NCBI RefSeq assembly: GCF_964275005.1
Contig: NC_092686.1
Location: forward strand, 15,629,696 to 15,693,695
DNA: 64,000 bases
Direction of reading: 5' to 3'
From: Diadema setosum
Lineage: Eukaryota > Echinodermata > Echinoidea > Diadematoida > Diadematidae
The position numbers and the translations under genes are program-made. A model generated the notes under the pieces. It searched no databases and had not been told where the DNA came from. It saw nothing but the letters and a program-made list of their open reading frames with translations. Of this stretch, positions 1 to 14,400 are shown piece by piece. Each line of letters starts with the position of its first letter. Within the stretch, counting starts at the first letter, position 1.

Positions 1-2463
1 AAGGCACAAATGCACCTGTGGAATTGTTTTGTACAGCAATAGAAATCTGACGACTATTTGAATAATTACATCCAGTTGGAACTTCATCTGTTAAACCTCC
101 TAGGTTATGTGTACAATGTGATTGGTCAATACCAGACAAGCAATCAGGTATTCTACTTTTGTTTTTTTTTTAGTAGACCCCTTTCATCATGGACTCAACT
201 TAATTTGAAAATATACTCTCGATGAATGATTATAGAATATGAAAGAAATTTAAGTTTCCTGATATCAAAAAATATATGTTCATAATATCAGCACAAGGAT
301 ATGTAATATTGCATTTTAGTGCCGAGCAACACCATAGGATGGCCTTTGTTTTGAGACTAGTTTGGGGCGTAATATTGCACCGTCAATGACCGTGGCAAGA
401 TCGAACCCAAAATGAACCATATAAGAAGCAAAGTTCCACCATTTTCTCAAATCGTGTAGTTTGCACCCATTTTCGCGACTTCGAACCCTTCTAGCTCCCT
501 TATTGAACCTTTTTTTCTTAGTGTGTAGGGCTGTGATGCGAAGACGATGTTTTCGAATAAAGTTTCAATCGTTTTCTCAATTTCTCAACATTTGACTTCA
601 CATGCATATGAGAGGGTATATCATGTCAACTTTTATATCGAAGGAATTTGCTGCACATTTAAGGTCTAAGGCATCTGGCCCGAGAAATGAGTTTTAAAAC
701 AAATTGAAAAGGCATATCTTTCGTTTTGACTCTGTGACTACAACACTGCACTCGTTTATGGTTAGTGCGCCACATGTTGGTTAATCATGCATGGTCGTGA
801 ATCAATAATGTATTGTATTGACACTTATCATATTGTAATGTTTAACTCGTATCAATAATGTATTGTTATGACACTTATCAACAAGGTTAAGACGTAAAGA
901 AGATATTTCATTAAACAAATACTTAGTAACTATATTGAATTTTGTCATGCATAGGCTTCCGCTCACCATTCGTGGAACACAATACATGTAGAACACTGGA
1001 ATGTCAAAATGAGTATGCTGCATTGAAGTGAATCAGTTATGGGCTAGCCAGGGAGACTCTATTGGGAGGTATATTGTTCATTTCTGACTTCGCATCAATT
1101 CAGCCGTAAATTGCGATGGAAATACGTCTTTTCTCTACACAAGAGTTCAAATCGTCTTCATTTTTTTTTTCATTTTTGCCGTATAAGAGTAATTGAAGAG
1201 TTTGATAGCAAATCGATTTAAATCCGTTCTTGTTAATTTGAGATGTTTGCGATTAAAACTACGAAAAAGAAAGAAAAAGAATTTGAAACAGAAAAATGAT
1301 AAGAAAACATGGGATATTTTTAATCATAACTTAAAGGATGTTCCTTTAAGTTCATACAAGCGAGGTATCAATTGAAAAGGTTTTATTTTGCGCTATTATC
1401 TGATGGACTTACTTTAAAATGTTTGAAAATCAAATTCTTAAATTGCTTATGAAAAGCTATAGCATCGTGATGTCGTACCAATTTCCCAAGTAGGGTCATG
1501 TCCGCGGCCTGTACAAAGTCTTTGGGAAACTGAAATCTTGTAGAAAAGGGGATAAGGGATCGAGAGGATAACGTGATGGTCTCTCAAAGAATTCTTGTTA
1601 ATATCACTTGATTCATGAGCTTCAGCTCTCTTCTTCGTTCTCCTCATCTAAAGCTTCTTGCATCTAGGACAACAACAATCACCACTATTCAGCACAGATA
1701 TAAACGGAGGGATCTTCACCAGCAATATTGTCGTATTATATCAACTCTATGTAGGCATTGTCCTCTCTGCAAATGGATTAGTTTCACTTGCCATTAACAT
1801 ACTTTTTACGTGATATTTCTTTAGTAGAAACCTATTCTCGGTATTTCAGCAAAAATTCAAAAGATATCTTATTTAATAAGTCACAAAGCATCAATGCTAA
1901 AATGAGGCTTCGTGCAATGTCATAATGTAGCCTAAGGTAACGAAAAGAGACCAAAAGAATAGGATGTACACTTATGATGAAAATTGATTAATAATCGAAT
2001 TACATTGAGTGAAATTGGAGCAGACTCAAAGGGAAGCCTAAATTCACTTAGCCACTATTTTTATTTGGCAGGAACCCTCTCTAATATAACTCATCAGGAT
2101 TTCAAAGTACAATAACACAAATCGTCAGCTTAGTTTAGTCAGATTGATTGTAACCTCAGCTTACATACAATTCAACGTAGACTATTCAGTTCACTAACAC
2201 TTTGATGTTAAACATGTGAAAACAGCTGGAAGACGCTGTGAAGTAATATTATATTCTAGGGAAGTCCTTGTATGCTTGCTGAGCTATTCACCATACGAGA
2301 TTGGATATTAAGAATGTCTCTTCAAGATGATTTTTCCCCTGAATAATCGAATACATTTTAGTAATCGTTGATGGACCTGTATATTTGCCTATCATAAGTT
2401 AGGTGTTTGATTTTATGGAGTTGAATAGTTTAATGCTTCTTCTTGTAATGACCATCTCACTAG
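1..2463. other. Upstream sequence without a recognised exon
   Basis: The first visible F5/8C exon begins inside its domain, so an earlier exon ending with two bases of a codon must exist. I searched this stretch on both strands for a discoidin start (Cys, Pro-Leu-Gly, Trp-Leu-Gln) or a signal peptide and found none that splice in phase. Short open frames here look like chance. Confidence 0.5.
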
Positions 2464-2650
2464 AATTGGACCAGTAATACTGATATCTTTTGCTTTCCCC
2501 GCATCCAAGCTAACTGTTCGATCCGACCGTAAGATTATGGGTATCATCACTCGAAAATGCTTTGACCAAAATGATCGCCAGGGATGGGTGGACCGCTTTG
2601 ACGTGTCATGGACGCCACTTGGAAACACCACAATAAACCGCCTCAACAAT
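2464..2650 (+). CDS. Exon 1 (visible): F5/8 type C domain 1, middle part
   Basis: It reads [10 protein letters not shown] followed by WVDRFDVSW, the middle strands of a discoidin (coagulation factor 5/8 C) domain. It ends in phase 0 at a strong GTAAGT donor. The acceptor chosen is the AG at 2462-2463; a second acceptor at 2508-2509, behind a good pyrimidine run, is possible and would shorten the exon to 2510-2650. Discoidin domains bind phospholipid, glycan or collagen. Confidence 0.65.
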
Positions 2651-5600
2651 GTAAGTCCAAAGTAAAGCATAATGGTGATGATGATGATGATGATGATGAT
2701 GATACTATAATGACATAATACATCAAGATATACGCACACATACACTGTACGTACATACATATAGATGTAACACATATATAAATCTATTAAAATATAATTT
2801 CCTTTTCATCGTTCCTCCTTCTCATACTTTCTTGTTGAGACCTCCTGAACTCTTCTCCTTCGCATTCTTAAGTAGTCAGAGTCACTCACTTATATACCCG
2901 TCTTGTTTTGGTGACCATTCGGGGCTCTGTTGTTATTGGTTGTTTTTACCTGGAAACACTATTGATACTTTCTCCAAAGATAAGCCTAAGACTTTTCTCG
3001 AATATGGTATATGTAAGATATCCTTCTCGAACACGAACCGTAGGTGTATTAAGAGTGGGGCAAGTAGCTAGGACGTCGGTCAGCGAGGTCGTTGGGTCGT
3101 AGGTGTTACATCGGAGTGTCCTTCTCGTAAGATATCACCCTCTCCCTTTGAGTGCAATTCCACACCATATGTCCTTGTTGACTTCAGAGTAACATCTATT
3201 TTTGACAAATCTAGATAAAATCCATCAAAGCGACTTCTGGCCAACGACATCTTTCGCAGCAATTAAAGACATTTCTCTTTCGAAAAAAAAAGGTTAATTT
3301 AAATGCACCATATTCCTTTTCACATGGAATAGCTCACTCTTACATATGAAGGAAATAGTTCCTTGGCTCGGCTCTACCTTGATCCAGTGATAACGCGAAC
3401 GAGAGTGGTTCAAATTCATCCAACCAGCTGGGGTGGAGACTATCGTTGCATGATGCTGGAGCTCATTGGTTGCAAGTTCTCAGGTGAGTGCACGAAAGAA
3501 ACGTTATGATTCTTGGTCACTCAGCACAGTGGTAAAGGAAATACATGTACTATTTTCTGCACGACATGTGTTTGTGACTGGTTGAAAAAGAACCACAAGT
3601 AACTTACGAATGTGGTTTCCGGTCATGTGTCAGTGTATGTGTACATGGATTCTAACATGGAGAATCATTGCTATGACTATACACTATTTAATGAATGTAA
3701 AAGATGGTTCTGTGGCACATTGTTCTTGATTAGGGACACCTCGAATGCGTAGCTGACCCGTTAGACCAAGTGTAGTAGGACTACACAAATGGCCTGTATA
3801 TGCCTCCTTCGTGTACATACGGTTTACGTACCTCATGTGCTATCAATTAAAAACAACAAAAACAACAACAACTCATGGAGTGCAATGCGCAATATTCTTG
3901 CTGAACCATCATTATTTTTGTGGTATATCAGAAATATATATTCACATACTGTAAATCTTTTGGCGTGGCTGCCAGGCAGGCTACAAAGTGGTATTCTATA
4001 TGTTTTATATTACGCATTTATATTTGTCTTGCACAGTAAAAATAGTGAACTATGTTTTCTATTCAATCTACCATAGAATGTTCCAGTCCTTTGCACCCCA
4101 TGGGAGCAGCGAACGACATCCTGAATATATCTTGCAAGGGGTGCACAAGAGGGACAGAATCGAAATGGCGTCTGCACGTCTACGATGTCAACGGGTCAAG
4201 TGGTGTTCAGTTCTTGAGGGGTTCCAGCGACGGTGTAGGCACAAGTAATATATGGAAAGATTCCATACGCGTCTGTCCATAAAAGTTTTCATGTCTAATT
4301 ATGACTGCCATCATCAAATTACCAATATGAACGTGTAAAGGCTAATGAGTTAAAAGAAGATATTTTCTCTTAGTTCATCACCTTGATCATTAGCAAACAC
4401 TTCTTTCACCCGAAATACTGTTTTCAGCTGAATCATAAACGATGTTGTAAATTCACCTTGCAAGACATAATATCTGTTGCATGTTCTGCCATGCAAAATA
4501 AATTCTGGAAAATAAGTACTCGGAATGCTTAATTAGCCGTCATCGTTATACAAGTTCCCTTCCTGCTGTTGGACTAACAATTAGTAGCAGTGTGTATATT
4601 CTAGTGAAGTGTACTTGAAATCGGGTGCGACAGTGGTGTAGATTTCAAAAACCTTTAAGTTAACATTCTTCGAGGTAACTTTACAAAGTTTACAACTTTA
4701 CTAAGTTGAAGTTTGAACAATTACTGACATTTTTTTTCTTCTCAGAGTGGCTCCAAGTGGACTTCGCGAGGCTTCAAATCATCACAGGTATAATCAACCA
4801 GGGTGGGACATCGAATGGCTCTCTCCTCTTCGAGGAAGATGGGGACTTTGACGAGTTTGTAATCGAATACCAAGCCGAGGAGAGCGAGACGTGGCGTACT
4901 TATCTCTCTGACTCAGGAAAACAAAAGGTGAGATGTTTTCCTCACATACACACACACACACACACACACACAGTTGTACATGCACACACACACACACACA
5001 CACACGCACACACACACACATACATATATACATATATATATACAAACACTCACAACCACAAATCATAAATGTACTTACTATATATTTATAAAGATATATA
5101 ATTATATACATGAATATTGTAAACACACATTTGTGCGCTTGTTGAACAGATAAGGAAAACGAGAGATCACCTGTTGATAGGCAATTTCATAACAATAAAA
5201 CAACTGATATAACTTTATGTGTGTTCTTTATAGACCTTTAACCCTATAAAGCCCAAGGGGGGGGGGGCACATTGTGCCCCCCCCTACCAGATTTTCGTTT
5301 GCCACTCCTTCGCCCTTTATCCGATGTCAACCAAATTTGGTGACTTTTCCTAAAATCTTATTACGAACATTTTGATATATAATTTAGCTATATTTGATGT
5401 TGCTGGTTGCCATGGCAACCATAAACTGACAACCATGTCAGTCAGATTTTGCATCTTTTTTCTGTTCCCATTTCATTTAACAGCATTACAGTGTATGAAA
5501 TGGGTGTTTCTTGGCTGAAATTTGTTGAAGGAGCAAAATTCGAAGTAATTATGGTCCTGGAAAGTTTTTCTTATTATTTCCTTTGTTTTTATGTGACAAA

Positions 5601-6290
5601 GGCATAAACAATAGATATAATAGAGATAATTGAAAACAATGATATTTTCTAAAGATTGCCCTTATATTTTGAGTTATTTTGATTCCTTCACCCAAGTTAT
5701 GCCTCTGATATCATTATTATCAATTTGCAATCTCAAAATTCCAGTATTATGCAAATATGAAATGTCATAACTATACATGTACCCATCGCATACATTTCAT
5801 CTCAGGTCTCATAATGTATCACTATGTTGATATGAATAGCGCCCCCATGTGGTGACCTTGAGAAATTTCAACCATAACAAATAATGAAATTCCACTTGCT
5901 TATCATTTGTGGCAAATATGAAAATGATTGGTCTATAATAAGACATATATAATGGGGATAAGGAAATTATACAGAAAAATCATGTTTTTAGCATATTTCC
6001 TATGTATTTCTTTATATTTTGGTAAATAGCGCCCTCCATGGGTGACCTTGTGAAAATTCAAATGCACGGTCATGTAGAGTATGAGTTACTCTACCCACGT
6101 GCCAAATATGACGATGATACATCAAATAATAAAAAAAGTTATATAGGGGGGGCACAATGTGCCCCCCCTTGGGCCTGCGAGGGGTCAAAATAGCTTGGGC
6201 TTAATAGGGTTAACCCTTCCTCTCCACTCCAAAGGTAAGGTCCTTACAGTTTAAAGATACCCTTATCCGAAATTTACGACAACTGTCATG

Positions 6291-6321
<31 letters not shown>

Positions 6322-8333
6322 ACATACATACATATATAAATTTCACATGCAATCAGTTACAACAGATGCCTTTGCTATACTTTGACGAAATAATCAAGGT
6401 GAACAAATATTTTTCAAACGGTAATGATGCTGAAATAATTTCGCGCTTTTTTTTCTCACATCATTTTGGGTCTTTTTTTAATCAAACACAGATATTTAAT
6501 GGGCTAAAGGACCCGTTTTCTCTGACAACCAACAATTTGCCACGTCCCATCCTGACCACTAAACTCAGGATCGTCTTTCAGCGTGGAATAGATGATTCCG
6601 GTGGAATCCGGTTTCAACTACTTGGCTGTAGGTTAGGTGGTAAGTCGTAGAAATTTTGCTCAATTTTTCTATATCTTCAACAATTACTGCATTACTTTGA
6701 TACTGTATAACCGTACGATACAATAGACAAGTCTCAGCTAATTACATGAAGTTATACGTTTCAAAGAATAAAACTTTGGCAAAACGAACAATTCCGTACA
6801 AGCGATTATGTCTTTTACAGTTAGCAAGTTCCCTATAAAGTAAGAAAAGGAACATCTTTTCTTTTTTATTTGTAAAGAAGTATATTACAGAGAAAAGCAT
6901 GTACTTATACCTATGTAGATGTAGTTACTTACGTAAGTAGATAGGCACTTCTATCAATGTTGAAAACATTTTTATCAGCATCGTTGTTATTATTAGAGTA
7001 ATACTTTCACACAAAAAAACTAGTTTCAGCAACTGCCGAAAATAAGTACCATTATAGAAATGGCACCGATGAAATGACACATATACGCGTCCATTTTGGT
7101 ATAGTGACGTGGACGCATAATGTAGAAAAGTGCGGAATTTTACTAAAAGTCATCACTTTCTCATCTCTTTAAGTTACTACTTTAGAAAATAAAAGTATAT
7201 TAGATTCAACGGAGCAATATAACAGTTTTACTGATTAATCACTTTCAATAAACTTAAATAGATTAAAAAAAAACTCCAATAAACATAAAGTTTGAGTGAG
7301 TAACGTAAGGTCTTACCATCAATATATCTTTTGGCTTTCATTCCGCACTCCTATGAAATATCTGAGGCGATTGTTGTTGTCTAGCTGTGACTTCTCTGTA
7401 CTGTCTGAATGCTTTGTCCCAAGCTCCCGAGACTATGTGTGTGTCGAATGAAGTCTTCTATGCTGGCTACTGTCTTGGAGTCATCAATAACGACACGCAG
7501 GGGGCATGTGACAAGATATTCCGACCGGGCAGCTACGCGGTGGCTGTCAAGACGAGGAAGGTCCAGGAGTTCCTTGACACTCATCAAAACACGCTGGCAG
7601 CGAGCGCTTCGAATTTGGTCATTGGTCTCACGGTCACGGCAAACAACTTGAGGTGATTTCCGGTCAGAGCTACAGTCGACAGAATCTTTTTTGATCACCT
7701 TTATCAACTTTAACGACACTGAAAATTATGAAAGACTGTTTTCGGGTGTTACTTGCTTGCTGGTAGTATATTCGAGAAAACAGAGTGTAGCAACTGTTTA
7801 ATGAAGTAAGCATTCAATAAGCTGGTAGGTGTCAAAACTATTACAAAGTCCCTGTCGTTGCATTTGATCAATTTGATTAATATTAGTCTACTTGCGCATG
7901 ATTTAGCATCGTCATGACAACCGCTGTCACGTTGCCAGTTTGTGTCATATCAATATAACATACCATTCAAACCTGATGGCATATTACAGTAAATGGTAAA
8001 GACTCATTTCGGCTGTGTTCTTTGTTAATTTAGTGGATGGCTTGATCTTTTGTTCATCTGTGTTCTGTGTATACAGATGGCCGGACAATACACCAGCTCT
8101 ATACACTAATTTTGTATCCGAAAATGTGTCGGAAGAGAACGTGAATATTACCACAGAGCAGTGTGCGTATATCAACGTTTTTTCCTGCTCCAAATGGGAG
8201 CTGTACAACTGCTTGCCGGCCGGACGGTCAACAATTTGTCAAGCTGGTGAGTACACTTTCAGGCGTTGACATTCTAAAGGTTTTTATCATTGAGTCTTGG
8301 ACAAGGCTGTAGAACGCAAGATCCTCAAAAAGA

Positions 8334-8379
<46 letters not shown>

Positions 8380-8418
8380 CAGTTGCTCCGCGTATTGGCA
8401 GTACTAGAAATGTTGTGA

Positions 8419-8456
<38 letters not shown>

Positions 8457-11400
8457 TATATGTATATATATAGTATATGCGTGTTTATGTATTCACATCG
8501 AATAGTGTATTCAGAACAAGATCAATTCATTAATTTCGTTATAGTTCACTGTCGTCGACTATAATTATACTTTTTGACTTACACAGGAAATCAAATGTTA
8601 AACAACCAGCATGTTATGAATCGATGTTATGATACACCTCATTGCAAAGATGGCAAATGGCATATGCTCTTTAATTCATTATTCCATAGACAATACAAAC
8701 ATTCCGAATGCATACTGCAATTAGCCCTTGTGCAATTTTAACACTGCCTCAGTGAAATGAAACTGCATGACTTAGGCTTATCATGCATTGTGAAATTAGG
8801 GTTATGGATATCCTCAGTGAACACGAACCTTTTAAAATTAATTCTATTTCATGTATTCTCAACTGTGTCAGATATAAACGAATGCGCAACCGACACTCCG
8901 AAATGTGAACACACTTGCGTGAATCATGATGGAGGTTACCACTGCGCATGCTCGGAGGGATATCGCATTGAAAGCGAGTTTGCATGTAAAGGTGAGCACT
9001 GTGTTTTGATCACTCCTTTTCACCCATTCATTGATTCGTTCACGTGCAGTAGAAAGGCAATTTTCACTTTATGGTGTCATAAAATAGTATAGATGGACAA
9101 ATTGATAAATCGTGTTAAGGATATCTGCCCTAGTAGAAGTTTGGAAGTAAAATCAAGATGCTTTATTGCATAGGTACACTTTCTATATTACAGAGAGCAT
9201 AATAATAATGGGATAAAATGGATCACAATCATAATTCACGATACTTCTGAATGACTCTGCATGTTATTTTAAGTCATTTTTTGATATTTTGCAAGATGTC
9301 TGTGCGAGTGCCAGGCAAGAAGGACATGAGTGGACTATAGAGGGCGGCAGAAAGTGTGTGTCCGAGAACAGATCGGCTAACAGGTTGGAGGATGCTTTCC
9401 AGGACTGCTCGGCCTCGGAGGCACGTCTACCGACGATAAAAGAGATTGCTGGCTTGCAGGTTTATAAATTGTCTTTATTCAACACAATTTGAACAATTCA
9501 ATCCTGCAAAAGCATTAAAAAAATCACTTGGACTGCCCCTAAATATTTCTTTCAATGGACCCCAAACAGAATGCTGGTAGACAGGGAGTCCCTAGGACGT
9601 TCCGAGTGTTTGTTATTCCGAAACACAACAATTCGCTATGAACTGTAGAGATAAGTTAATCCGAAAATGGAAAAAGTTCATCCATCCCAACATTTACACA
9701 TTTTTCCGAAGGTTCGTTATTCCGAAGGTTCTTTAAATCGTAAATGAAATGCATCATTACATGTTAATCTCTGAACTACAAATGCCTCGACAGTTGCTCT
9801 TTACTTCTATTTCAGAACAGAAATAAACTTAGTAAAAACACAGACAGCAGGAGCGTCGCGTCTATAAACTATTCACGCTAATTGTAGAACACATTAAACA
9901 TACCTCGGTTTCCGTGGAGCTTTTACCATTCTACACTGTTTTTGTGAAACCATTCCATCTACCCCACACGACAGGAGTCCTCGCGCCTCCCGATGGGGAA
10001 CCACTGTGTGGCGTGTATTGCGGAGATGGAAGAGGCGACATCTACACCAGATGGGAGTTCGTTCGACTCTTCGGTTCTGTGTTCTCAAAACGGGAGCTCC
10101 TTTGCTCACAAGCAATATTGTGATGGCCCACTCAATTACGTCTGTATAAAAGGTTATACATGTTTATAGGCATATTAGTAGACAGGGAAGGGAAAACATA
10201 ACATACCAGTCCGTCAGCAAATCGAAAGCAAAAGTAAGCCTGACGTTAACACAGCTTTGACGCTGGAAATAGAAGTCATAACGTGGACAAGACTGTTGAC
10301 GCTGGAAACAAAAGTAGGCCCTGAAGGCTCTTGACGCTTATACACAAATGTAAGGTAAATGAATCATTAGCAACGTTGTTCTGTTGATCAGATGTCATGT
10401 GACACCCACGTGAACTCCTGTACTTACACTTCAGGTATATTTGACCATGTCATTGTAAGAAAAAGGACCTTTGAAAATCTTCAGGTTCATGAAATATCTA
10501 AATATACTGAGCCTAACTCTCCAGACTTGATTTCATCCACACTTTTAATCTGGAAATCGCAAACCGCTGGTATTGATCCACACTTTTGATATCATGCCGT
10601 TTAATCTGTTACCAAATCTTTCCTCCCCGTTGATCATTATAATCGTTCATGCAACTTATTGACATCCGTCTGAATGATGAGATTAGAAAACAAAATATAC
10701 GGCACAGCTGTATACCATGCACTGAGACGCTCTAACTGAAGTTACAAAAATTGGAACTATTTTCTATTTCGCAATCACGTTCTTTTTGCCTCAGGTGAAG
10801 CTAAAGTTTCACTGGTTGCTCGAAACGGTGCATGGGATATTATACAAATATCGACTGCTTCAGAGGGGGATGGTAAAACTATTTGCAACGAGGTGATTTC
10901 TCAACAGTGCTATGTCCCGAGACGAAGTCGAGGGGTATGGCACTGTTAAGAAATCACCGAGGGCAAAGAGTTTTACCATGACCCAAAAGAAAGCAATCGA
11001 TATTTGTTTTGTTTTTTTGTACATCCCTACAACGAATATAAAAAAACAAACAAACAAACTTGCTAGATAGGGCATACTTGTATGTAGGGCACTGCACCAT
11101 GGGTGGCGAGACGATATAGCACATTTTCCGTTATTTGTTATTTTGTTTTCAACATCATCAACATCATACCAATATATTGTGATTGGTCACATGACGAATT
11201 GTAGATGAATCACTGAAAAAGAGTCTAATTAATGAGAAATATATAATCGCTATCCTGTTTGCATTCTTCCGGCCACAGTGAAATAACAGTACATGAGATT
11301 TGTTTACCAATCATACGTTCGGATACTGGTATTTGTACAACAAGAAAGAGAATGTATTGTAAAAATACGGCATTGTTCTCTTTTTCTCGTTGCCGCCAGA

Positions 11401-14400
11401 CATGTCTTATATCTTGATTGAGGAACTGCAGAAGCAGGGTCAACACTCGGTTAAGATTGCCGAAAAGTTTGGTTACATCGCCCTACACCAGTATCCTCCG
11501 TGGTTTGAAACGAACTCACACTTTCATATACATTTCCCGATGAAAGAAGACTTGAACATTTGGTAAGAATATATGCTTTATAAGCTGTATTCAAAAGAAA
11601 TTTGTACAGCTTTAGCCTTCCTTTTTGTTGTATGCAGCATTCTCTTGTCTATATGTAGATTATATCAAACAATGTAAAATGTGAACATAGATATATTTTG
11701 GTATTGATGCATTGGTTTTGCAAATTCTATGAGGTATCATGATAAAAGGTATTTAGAACAGTTGTAGAAGTAGAAGCAATTAGGAGTAATCTTATATGGA
11801 GTAACGGATCGTTTAAACGTTTTGCTTGCATAAGTCATTTCAGAGACCACGCTTATGACTGCTCTTTGTTTCCTTCAGATAATGAATGACGTATTAATTA
11901 CATTTCATTATTCGTCTTGAGGATCCAAAATTTATAATTTGTATGCAACTTTCATCAAATGCATCCCACTTTTCTTCACAAACTTTTTGAATCTATCAGA
12001 CTGACAGAAGGTTGTAATTCATGACATTGTAATCAGAAAATCAAAACAAATTTATAGGATTGACAGATTTTCAGGTAATTTTGAAATGAATACAGAAAGT
12101 AGTACCCAACTAATAATCTGTTTCAGGTTGAATGTTCTTTGGATCAACCTCTTGTCTGATGAAGAGGGACGATGCATTGACCAGCTCCAGATATCTGACC
12201 CCTCATCAGACATTAACGTTGATATCTGCGGCTCTCCGCCAGGATTTAACCTCTTTCTCTCCCGTCATGTGAGCATAAACGTCACCATTGGCGTCTTGCG
12301 AGCTGATCGAGCGCAGAGCACGATGGGGTTCAGTATGGTTTTCGAGGCAGTTGGTAAGTTTTGAAGAATTGTACTTCCTTTGTCGATATTTTTTGTTGGT
12401 ATTGGCAAAGAATAATACATTCCTATTGTTTGCGTGACTTTGAGGAAGGCATTACAATTGGATTTGTGACATGCCTTTAAAGGGTAATTATATACCAGTG
12501 GGTTACTGAATCAAGATCAAAATCTATGAAGTTCTTCCGTCGAGATGTTTTCATTGCAACTGATTGACAAATTGCCCTACATCGACGTAAATAAGCGCTG
12601 AATTGATCAGTGTTTTAGTAGTAGCCATGATAAAAAATCATGGGCGTACATACTCGAGCAGGATTCGAACCCACGACCTCCTGATCACCGGACAGGCGTC
12701 ATCTCCACTAGACCACCGAGCTTTCGCCCGACAGCAAGTGTTGGTTCTAATCCTTATAGCATGCAGCGGGTACTGCTTTGTTTAATATTCAAATTTATGA
12801 AGTTCTTCCGTCGAGATGTTTTCATTGCAACTGATTGACAAATTGCCCTACATCGACGTAAATAAGCACTGAATTGATCAGTGTTTTAGTAGTAGCCATG
12901 ATAAAAAAATCTTGGGCGTACATACTCGAGCAGGCCAGGATTCGAACCCACGACCTCCTGATCACCGGACAGGCGTCATCTCCACTAGACCACCGAGCTT
13001 TCGCCCGACAGCAAGTGTTGGTTCTAATCCTTATAGCATGCAGCGGGTACTGCTTTGTTTAATATTCAAATTTATGAAGTTCTTCCGTCGAGATGTTTTC
13101 ATTGCAACTGATTGACAAATTGCCCTACATCGACGTAAATAAGCACTGAATCAATTCAGTGCTTATTTACGTCGATGTAGGGCAATTTGTCAATCAGTTG
13201 CAATGAAAACATCTCGACGGAAGAACTTCATAAATTTGAATATTAAACAAAGCAGTACCCGCTGCATGCTATAAGGATTAGAACCAACACTTGGTGTCGG
13301 GCGAAAGCTCGGTGGTCTAGTGGAGATGACGCCTGTCCGGTGATCAGGAGGTCGTGGGTTCGAATCCTGCTCGAGTATGTACGCCCATGATTTTTTATCA
13401 TGGCTACTACTAAAACACTGATCAATTCAGTGCTTATTTACGTCGATGTAGGGCAATTTGTCAATCAGTTGCAAGATCAAAATCGTTTTGAAATTCAGGC
13501 GGGCGTCAAATTTATCGGGTATTGTGTCTTAATCCGTCTCTGTTTCTACCAGCCAAAATTGTGAATTCATGATGTGAAGTCTTGTAATCAGTAAAAATAG
13601 CAGTTAATCAATTAACTAATACATATAATTATTATCATCATTACGAACATAAGCATATATTTCAAAGCTTTTTATCAACGATGTTGTTGAATATCATTAC
13701 ATAATAATGAGCAAAACTGGAGTTTACTGGTAAAGTGTGTGTCCTAAAGTGCACTGATAATTTACATCCTTTCGTTGTAATTTTGTATGTGCATTTTCGA
13801 TTGTCCAACGTTAGATTGTTCACGGATTGAGTGCACTCCTGGCTGCGGTTCGACTTCGCTAGAGTACACCCCATCAGACAAAGTTCTACGTACCTCGAAC
13901 TTTCCTTCCAAGTTACAAGCCTTCAGTGACTGCAATACTACCATCGATGCTCCACAAGATACATACATAGCGATAAAGTTCCTTGGGTATCAGGTAAAAT
14001 GGCGTGCACTGAAGGTTAATATTTACTGATATCGAGGGAAAGATGACGATTTCTACGTATTCTCAGAAGAAACGGTTGTCTTCGTGACTGCTATCGAAGC
14101 CGTTCCCCCGCGTTGATCATGTCAGGCGGAGAGAATCAGTTTATCACCAGACGTGTCTGTTTGACGACTTAGCTGTAAGGCTTAAGGTTTAAGTTAAATT
14201 CCAGATTATGTTCAAGTTGAATGGGGCCAAATCAAAGAAACAGAATTGCAGAAAAGCCATCACATTAGAGACCGTCTACATCGATGTAAGCCGTTGTTAA
14301 GTTTTGTTCCATTTGACAACATAAACGTAGGCGTTGTAAACGAAACAAATCCACACTTGACCTTATAATAAGATGAAAGACTTGTTACCTATTTTATCCC

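Noticed and set aside
1615-1797. First exon or signal peptide upstream of the receptor
   Set aside because: No discoidin start motif and the phase does not fit exon 1.
2832-3102. A missing discoidin exon near 2.9-3.0 kb ([10 protein letters not shown] resembles the G-N-x-D strand)
   Set aside because: No AG acceptor or GT donor in the right place, and exons 1 and 2 already join in phase.
13300-13372. tRNA gene
   Set aside because: A-box and B-box are present, but the sequence is one of three units of a SINE composite and the cloverleaf does not close well; treated as SINE head.
12603-13425. Repeated 60-67 residue open frames beginning [10 protein letters not shown]
   Set aside because: They are translations of the tRNA-derived SINE units, in several frames and both directions; not genes.
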